From assembly GCA_902773305.1 (NCBI GenBank), contig CACYEB010000004.1, forward strand, positions 1 through 11,495: 11,495 bases of DNA, written 5' to 3'. Below, piece after piece: positions 6,930 through 11,495 of the stretch; position 1 is the stretch's first letter; every line of letters begins with the position of its first letter. Position numbers and translations under genes: made by a program. The notes beneath the pieces were generated by a model. The model was not told the origin of the DNA. It saw only the letters and a list, made by a program, of their open reading frames with translations, and did not search any database. This DNA is from an uncultured Bacteroidia bacterium (lineage in GTDB: Bacteria; Bacteroidota; Bacteroidia; Bacteroidales; UBA932).

Positions 6930-8144
6930 ATGAAAGGAAAGTTTGATTTTGACCGCATCATTGACCGTCGCGGAACGGGTTGTTACAAGTGGGATGCCGA
7001 CCTGCCCGACGGCGTTTGCCTGACTCCTGAAGAGCGGGCGGATATGATTCCTATGTGGGTCGCGGATATGGATTTTCCGGTGGCCCCGTGTATTCTGGAG
7101 GCAATGCAGCATCGTCTTGTTCACGGTGTATTCGGCTATGTGAAACCGCAGGATAATTACTTCAAAGCGGTTATGGATTGGTTCAGGGAGCGCCACGGAG
7201 TCTGCTTCAATCGTGAATGGATGCTCTATACCACAGGTGTGGTACCGGCTGTGTCCGCCTGTATCAAAGCCCTCGTTTCTGAGGGGGACGGGGTCATAAT
7301 CCAGACACCTGTGTACAATTGTTTCTTCTCTTCCATAAGGAACAGCGGTTGCCGGGTCGTTGAGTCTCCGTTGTTGCGCCGTAATCTTCCGGACGGACGT
7401 TTTACCTATGATATGGATTTTGCCGACCTCGAGACCAGGTGTGCCGATCCCTCCAACAAGCTATTGCTGCTTTGCAACCCTCACAATCCTGCAGGCCGGC
7501 TCTGGAGTGCCGACGAACTGCGCAGGGCGGGGGAGATCGCCCTGAGATATGGAGTGACTGTTGTCAGCGATGAGATCCACTGCGAAATCATCCCAGGCGG
7601 GGTGCCGTATACTCCGTTCGCCTCAATTTCAGATGAATTTGTCCACAACAGCATCACCCTTGTTTCACCGTCCAAGAGTTTCAACTTTGCAGGTCTCAAA
7701 ATGGCAACCATAGTTACCGACAGGCCGCTTTGGCGCCAGGCAATAGACCGTGTGCTCAACGTATATGAGATTTGCGATGTGAACCCCTTCGGCCCTGTGG
7801 CTACCGTGGCTGCGTACTCAGACGAAGGCGCTCTGTGGCTTGAAGAGATGAATGCCACCATCCGTCGCAACTACGATACCCTGATAGAGGCGTTCCGCAC
7901 CGAACTGCCTGAATTACCGGTGGCCGATTTGCAGGCGACCTATCTGGTGTGGGTAGATACATCGTCTCTAAAGATGCCATCTATGGAGATAGAGAAGGAA
8001 CTGCTGAATACTGAGCGGGTGTGGATAAATGCCGGAAGTATGTACGGCGACGACAATTATATCCGTATAAACGCTGCCTGTCCTCCGGAAATGTTTGACA
8101 AGGGCCTGGAAAGATTGCTCAGGGGATTGAGAAGATTGCTCTAG
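6930..8144 (+). CDS. MalY/PatB-type PLP-dependent C-S lyase or aminotransferase
   Basis: A fold-type I PLP enzyme of 404 residues. The cofactor lysine is K249 in SPSKSFNFAGLK, D214 in SDEIH should contact the pyridine nitrogen, CNPHNPAGR spans 182-190, and R379 in YIRIN is the expected substrate carboxylate ligand. The N-terminal MWVADMDFP (42-50) is characteristic of the MalY/PatB subfamily, whose members cleave cystathionine or cysteine conjugates to pyruvate, ammonia and a thiol, though some act as aminotransferases. Substrate cannot be decided from sequence. The start is ATG 6930, one base after the DUF3737 stop. The stop codon TAG lies in the CTAG shared with the convergent ABC transporter. 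With a MATE exporter in the same operon, a role in processing and export of a sulfur or amino acid compound is possible, but is inference. Confidence 0.92.
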   Translation: MKGKFDFDRIIDRRGTGCYKWDADLPDGVCLTPEERADMIPMWVADMDFPVAPCILEAMQHRLVHGVFGYVKPQDNYFKAVMDWFRERHGVCFNREWMLYTTGVVPAVSACIKALVSEGDGVIIQTPVYNCFFSSIRNSGCRVVESPLLRRNLPDGRFTYDMDFADLETRCADPSNKLLLLCNPHNPAGRLWSADELRRAGEIALRYGVTVVSDEIHCEIIPGGVPYTPFASISDEFVHNSITLVSPSKSFNFAGLKMATIVTDRPLWRQAIDRVLNVYEICDVNPFGPVATVAAYSDEGALWLEEMNATIRRNYDTLIEAFRTELPELPVADLQATYLVWVDTSSLKMPSMEIEKELLNTERVWINAGSMYGDDNYIRINAACPPEMFDKGLERLLRGLRRLL

Positions 8145-9763
8145 GCTATTTCCACCACCGCATCTGCAAAGCGGGTGACCGCCTCGCGGTGGGAGATGCA
8201 AAGGATTGTCTTTTGGCCGTTGTACCGGCTGTGGATATTTTTCAGCAGCCGCTCTTCGGTTTCTGCATCAAGTGCCGACGTGGACTCGTCAAGTATAAGT
8301 ACACCTCCTGGATGAAGCAAGGCGCGGGCAACTGCAATCCTTTGTGCCTGTCCTTCGCTCAAGCCGCTGCCGGTCTCACCGCAGGGGGTGTCAAGCCCTT
8401 CGGGCAAGGAGAATACAAAGTCGGCTTCGGCCAGCGACAGTGCTTCCTTCATATCATTTTCACCTGCATCGGGGGCCGCCATAAGCAGGTTGCTGCGGAT
8501 GGTTCCGCTAAGCAGCGAATTGCCTTGAGGCACATACATAAAATTATTCCTCACGGCACTCCCTGCAGGATATCCTCCAACCGTTACAATCCCTTTGGCG
8601 GGTTTGAGCAAACCCAGTATCAGCCTGATCAGAGTGCTTTTGCCAATGCCGGTGGGACCTGAAATAAGGGTAAACGACCCCGGCGCAAACTTGCAGGAAA
8701 AACCGTTGAACACGGGTCGCTCGATGTCCGGGTAAGAGTAAGTGACATCAGAAACTACGACCTCTGGCGCGCCCTTCAGACGTATCTCCTCTGCGGGCGT
8801 TTCTTCTTCAAGCTCCTGCAGATCCATCAGCCGCTCTATCGAGGTGACGGCCTGGATAAAAGCGGGAATCTGGCTGCCGAGGGCTGCTACCGGGCGCTGT
8901 ACCTGGCCCACAAGTTGGAGGAAGGCCGTCATCATACCATAAGTAACACTTCCCGAAATGATGCCGAAGACACCCCAGAGAAAGGCGGCAGCGTGTCCTG
9001 CCTGGAATCCGAAGAGCATTATGCCGCGTGCGACGGCGTTGTAGTTGAGCCGCTTGCGGGTGTTGTCCTCTACGTCGGCCTGGAGCCATCCGAACCGGTC
9101 CATTACACGCTCTGCGGTAGTGAGGGTAAATACCAGTACCCTGTGCTGCAGACTTTCCTGCATAAGTTGCTGAAGCTGGCTCTCACGGGCGCGTATGGCC
9201 GCCATCAACTGGCGCATCTGCCTGAAGAACAGCTTGGTGCAGAATACTGCGGTAAACATCAGAATGAGCAGTACCCAAAGCAGTCCGGGAGCCAGAGAAA
9301 GAAGATATGCAGAGGCCGCCAGCAATTGCAGCGTCGTGATGATGAATCCAGGAATCTTGTCGGTAAGCAGGTCTGCCGTCACGCGGATATCCTCTCCCAG
9401 GCGGTTGACCGTATCTCCTGAGAGAAATCGTTCGCGTCCGTCCCAACGGCTGCGAAGCACGTGGTCGAACAACTCCCGGCGCAGGATGTTCTTGGATTTG
9501 ACGACGTTGTAGGCGTCCCACCAGTTGACGAAGACGATTGCCCCGAGCTGGACTGCAAGAATCCCCACGAACATCAAGATGGCCGGTCGCAGAGCGGCAT
9601 TGCTCACTCCGGTGGCGATGTCCACCAGATGCTTGCTGGCCCACACAAAGCCCAGCGAGGCCGCAATGCGCACCAGTCCGGCCGCCACGCTCACCGCCAT
9701 CCTCCACCTGACGGGGGAGGACATATTCCAGAGCGCCTTGATGCAAGCGGAGAATTTTTTCAT
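8141..9763 (-). CDS. ABC exporter, fused permease and ATPase
   Basis: A half-transporter of 540 residues with a membrane domain (about 1-310) and a nucleotide-binding domain (about 334-540). Motifs: Walker A GPTGIGKST 369-377, Q-loop VPQG 411-414, signature LSEGQ 468-472 (usual LSGGQ with one change), Walker B and D-loop VLILDESTSALD 488-499, and the switch histidine H525. This is an exporter-type (ABCB-like) protein that should work as a dimer in the inner membrane. There is no N-terminal C39 peptidase domain, so leader removal, if any, must come from another protein, such as the S24/S26 peptidase encoded upstream. Its ATG overlaps the PqqD stop (ATGA, 9760-9763). Last gene of the cassette. 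Cargo may be a modified peptide, by context only. Confidence 0.94.
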   Translation of the reverse strand: MKKFSACIKALWNMSSPVRWRMAVSVAAGLVRIAASLGFVWASKHLVDIATGVSNAALRPAILMFVGILAVQLGAIVFVNWWDAYNVVKSKNILRRELFDHVLRSRWDGRERFLSGDTVNRLGEDIRVTADLLTDKIPGFIITTLQLLAASAYLLSLAPGLLWVLLILMFTAVFCTKLFFRQMRQLMAAIRARESQLQQLMQESLQHRVLVFTLTTAERVMDRFGWLQADVEDNTRKRLNYNAVARGIMLFGFQAGHAAAFLWGVFGIISGSVTYGMMTAFLQLVGQVQRPVAALGSQIPAFIQAVTSIERLMDLQELEEETPAEEIRLKGAPEVVVSDVTYSYPDIERPVFNGFSCKFAPGSFTLISGPTGIGKSTLIRLILGLLKPAKGIVTVGGYPAGSAVRNNFMYVPQGNSLLSGTIRSNLLMAAPDAGENDMKEALSLAEADFVFSLPEGLDTPCGETGSGLSEGQAQRIAVARALLHPGGVLILDESTSALDAETEERLLKNIHSRYNGQKTILCISHREAVTRFADAVVEIA

Positions 9764-10026
9764 ATGACTATGCCCTCCTGCTGCCAGGTCAGCAGCAGTT
9801 TGTCAACGTCTGCGCTTGCCCGCTCCTGAGAAACGTCATACTTGTCAGTAAGCAGCGAGACCAGGTCCTCAGATGTGAAATCGCGTCCCTGAACCTGTTC
9901 CCAGAGCCAGGCGGCGCTGTCGTTCAGAGTGAGCATCTTGTTGAAATCAACCACATTGATGCCTTCTCCGACTACGATATGCTCTCCGCAGAGGGTACGG
10001 AGTTTAAAACCTTCTTTAATTCTCAT
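9760..10026 (-). CDS. PqqD family protein, probable peptide recognition element
   Basis: A protein of 88 residues. The region DFNKMLTLNDSAAWLWEQVQ (27-46), an acidic helix with EDLVSLLTDKYDV (53-65) and a helix with VDKLLLTWQQEGIVI (74-88) follow the PqqD pattern (N-x-[ST]-A at the start, then a winged helix-turn-helix). PqqD-like proteins bind the leader part of ribosomally made peptides and hand them to modifying enzymes. The start is ATG 10026, with the family-like MRIKEGF; an open extension upstream to 10152 lies inside the peptidase gene. The start overlaps the peptidase stop by four bases, and the stop overlaps the ABC start by four. No precursor peptide was found beside it. Alternative: a PqqD-like domain with a different partner. 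Confidence 0.82.
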   Translation of the reverse strand: MRIKEGFKLRTLCGEHIVVGEGINVVDFNKMLTLNDSAAWLWEQVQGRDFTSEDLVSLLTDKYDVSQERASADVDKLLLTWQQEGIVI

Positions 10027-10433
10027 ATTATTCGTCTGTATATTGCCAAAATAATGCGTCTTACCGGTTTTAGCCTGCGCCAGAGCGCTCCGTCGCCGGG
10101 TTTCCTGTTGTTGATCAGGACCACCGTGCCGATAATGTCGCCGGCGGTGCAACTCTCGGTGCCGCGGATATTGCCGTCGCCCATAAGGGTCAGAGAGAGG
10201 CCGTCCCGCCGTATCACCCTGTGCATCACATATTGCCCCGATGAGAGCCGTGCCAGAACTATGTCCCCCACATTTACCTCCTGCAGCCTTTTAAGCGTTA
10301 CCGTATCCCTGTCGCCGCGGATAAACGGCAGCATACTGTTGCCTTTGGGGGTAATGCACACCTCGCGCCCCTCTTCGAGCAGCGTCCTGGCCTCTTCAAG
10401 GACTATATCGTTGGGAAGCGTTTTCTTATCCAT
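10023..10433 (-). CDS. S24/S26 family serine peptidase, signal peptidase-like
   Basis: A protein of 136 residues. TPKGNSMLPFI (28-38) contains the catalytic serine S33 of the S24/S26 fold, and GDIVLA (57-62) and YVMHRVI (68-74) form the second conserved region. Where bacterial type I signal peptidase and LexA have a lysine, this protein has H71, like SipW and eukaryotic signal peptidases, so a Ser/His pair is expected. GDGN (85-88) matches the later conserved GD box. There is no N-terminal membrane helix, but a basic and hydrophobic C-terminal tail (about 119-136) could touch the membrane. ATG 10433 was chosen because MDKKTL fits the family better than the upstream extension inside the kinase-like gene. 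It overlaps its upstream neighbour by 8 bases and PqqD by 4. A role as leader peptidase of the cassette is inference. Confidence 0.85.
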   Translation of the reverse strand: MDKKTLPNDIVLEEARTLLEEGREVCITPKGNSMLPFIRGDRDTVTLKRLQEVNVGDIVLARLSSGQYVMHRVIRRDGLSLTLMGDGNIRGTESCTAGDIIGTVVLINNRKPGDGALWRRLKPVRRIILAIYRRII

Positions 10434-11289
10434 TGACAGTATTGTAGCAAAGAAGTGCCGCGCCGGCATCGGGCAGGCACTCCAGGTGATAGCAGGGAAG
10501 TGTGGAGGCAAGTCGTTCCAGAGTATTGTGCCACCCGTCAGAGAGGCTCTTGAAGGGGCGGAAACCTGATGAGGAGGCCATAAGAGAGGCGTATGCCTGC
10601 ACCAGAGGCAGGCGTCCGATGTGGTTTGCAGGTGCCTGGCTGAGACGGACTATGGCTGCGGCCGGAAAACTTACCGCCTTGTAGCAGGGAGTCTTGCCGC
10701 TCCATGGACTGCCGTAGACAATTGCTTTGTCGCCGGACAGTCTCAGGACCGGGTTGTCGTCATTGATCAATTCGGTATCGGGAATATTCTCGATCCACAG
10801 CCTGCTGTGGGTGCTTTTGCCTGTGCCGCTCTTTCCCAGGAAAAGGTATCCTTTGCCGCCGTGGACCACTGCGGAAGCGTGCATCAGGACGGCGCCGAGA
10901 TTCGCTGTGGAAAAAGCGTAGAGCAGCATCAATGAGTTGTTTATGGCAAAGGCGTCACTGGTGCCGGACAGACTCATCTGTGCCAGGCGGAAATCTGCAT
11001 CGACTGTCATCCTGCAGGCCAGCGGCTTGTCGGGCAGGGGACGGGTCTCAATCAGGTAGCCGTCTGCCCGGGTGTAAATCGCAATCTCAGGTTCTTCTGG
11101 ATCACTGTCGGTGCGGTATAGCAGGTTGGCGGGAGAGTCGGGCAGCTTGGAGACGACCTTCAACGTAAAGACAGGGTCCCTGACGGGGTCTGTCCTGAAC
11201 GGAGCCAGGTTGTCCGGCTCGAAAGGCATCCCCTCTGCCGTGAAGCAGAAGCCGCCGACGCTATAGCTGTGTGATACCAATCCTTTCAT
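10426..11289 (-). CDS. HPr kinase-like P-loop protein
   Basis: A protein of 287 residues. The N-terminal part (about 1-130) is not recognised. From 137 the pattern HASAVV, then GYLFLGKSGTGKSTHSRLW (147-165) with Walker A at 152-160, INDDNP (175-180), and GSPWSGK (193-199) matches the HprK/PEP-carboxykinase-like P-loop fold as found in kinase-like proteins that sit beside PqqD and peptide-modifying genes. The HPr-binding features of true HprK were not seen, so the phosphorylated target is unknown; phosphorylation of a precursor peptide is one idea by analogy with lasso peptide clusters. ATG 11289 is preferred to a TTG at 11295. The gene ends inside the peptidase gene, with an 8-base overlap at 10426-10433. 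First gene of the operon, downstream of a putative promoter. Confidence 0.82.
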   Translation of the reverse strand: MKGLVSHSYSVGGFCFTAEGMPFEPDNLAPFRTDPVRDPVFTLKVVSKLPDSPANLLYRTDSDPEEPEIAIYTRADGYLIETRPLPDKPLACRMTVDADFRLAQMSLSGTSDAFAINNSLMLLYAFSTANLGAVLMHASAVVHGGKGYLFLGKSGTGKSTHSRLWIENIPDTELINDDNPVLRLSGDKAIVYGSPWSGKTPCYKAVSFPAAAIVRLSQAPANHIGRLPLVQAYASLMASSSGFRPFKSLSDGWHNTLERLASTLPCYHLECLPDAGAALLCYNTVNG

Positions 11290-11302
11290 ATACAAGAAGT
11301 CC

Positions 11303-11334
11303 CAAAAGTAAGAATTTTTTTCGTACCTTGCGAA
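11303..11334 (-). promoter_or_regulatory. Putative promoter for the kinase-peptidase-PqqD-ABC operon
   Basis: Read on the minus strand: TTCG at 11334-11331 (one mismatch to the TTTG -33 box), a spacer of 20, and TACTTTTG at 11310-11303 (a full match to TAnnTTTG). The box ends 13 bases before the ATG at 11289, so the leader would be short. Judged by eye only. Confidence 0.5.
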
Positions 11335-11356
11335 GCATCTCTGTAATTATTTACGT

Positions 11357-11495
11357 ATGAAACGATTCGTGTCCTCTCAGGTAGTCTTTCCGGTGGTTTT
11401 TGCGGTTCTTAACGCTTGCTCTTTTGCCGCTCCCGAAGGTTCCCTGCCCGGCCCCGGGATTTCCAGGATAGAGTGCATTATGGAGGGTTTCGAGC
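11357..11495 (+). CDS. Probable lipoprotein, N-terminal part only
   Basis: A start at ATG 11357 gives 46 residues in an open frame that runs off the right edge. MKRF and a hydrophobic stretch lead to VLNAC, with C21 as the likely lipidated cysteine (lipobox LNAC). The residues after it, SFAAPEG, lack the acidic or KDD-like surface export signal of some Bacteroidota lipoproteins. The mature part is too short to identify. The gene diverges from the kinase-like gene with 67 bases between them. A poor -7-like TACCTTG at 11324-11330 is the only promoter hint. The lipoprotein call rests on the lipobox. Confidence 0.6.
   Translation, partial: MKRFVSSQVVFPVVFAVLNACSFAAPEGSLPGPGISRIECIMEGFE

Noticed and set aside
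8155..8192. CCACCGC and GCGGTGG hairpin just past the convergent stops
   Set aside because: It lies in the ABC coding sequence, has a 24-base loop and no T run on either strand.
11290..11295. TTG start two codons upstream of the kinase-like ATG
   Set aside because: ATG 11289 is the stronger start; the TTG has no better ribosome binding site.
11290..11356. Hidden precursor peptide gene beside the kinase-like gene
   Set aside because: The gap is 67 bases and holds promoter-like sequence; no credible small ORF fits.
1..11495. CRISPR arrays, tRNA genes, insertion sequences or integrase
   Set aside because: I saw no regular direct repeats, cloverleaf, terminal inverted repeats or transposase motifs.

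Overview
The window looks like chromosomal DNA of a Bacteroidota bacterium, most likely Bacteroidales, with moderately high GC. This rests on matches to the Bacteroidota promoter pattern (TTTG, a spacer of about 20, TAnnTTTG), weak ribosome binding sites, and gene families common in gut Bacteroidales. Genus cannot be read from the sequence. The window is almost fully coding, with no RNA gene, insertion sequence or CRISPR array seen and no gene-free stretch longer than about 70 bases.

Left, minus strand (1-2338): a shikimate pathway operon. A fused chorismate mutase (AroQ type) and 3-dehydroquinate synthase (AroB) is followed, with an ATGA overlap, by chorismate synthase (aroC), which runs off the left edge. 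The fusion joins an early step of the pathway to the step after chorismate.

Centre left, plus strand (2379-4645): a DUF1538 integral membrane protein with two internal repeats, then two small PII-like proteins, closed by an intrinsic terminator. It reads as a transporter with its own nucleotide- or metabolite-sensing regulators, and is the first of two regions that deserve study as a system.

Centre, plus strand (4656-8144): a MATE efflux protein, a DUF3737 beta-helix protein and a MalY/PatB-type PLP enzyme, joined by an overlap of four bases and a gap of one base, so probably one operon. It ends on a CTAG that is also the stop codon of the gene on the opposite strand.

Right, minus strand (8141-11289): an HPr-kinase-like P-loop protein, an S24/S26 peptidase with a Ser/His pair, a PqqD-like peptide-binding protein and an ABC exporter, all overlapping by 4 to 8 bases. 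The set resembles a ribosomal-peptide maturation and export cassette, but no precursor peptide or radical SAM enzyme lies in the window. This is the second candidate system. A divergent gene for a probable lipoprotein begins at 11357 and is cut by the right edge.
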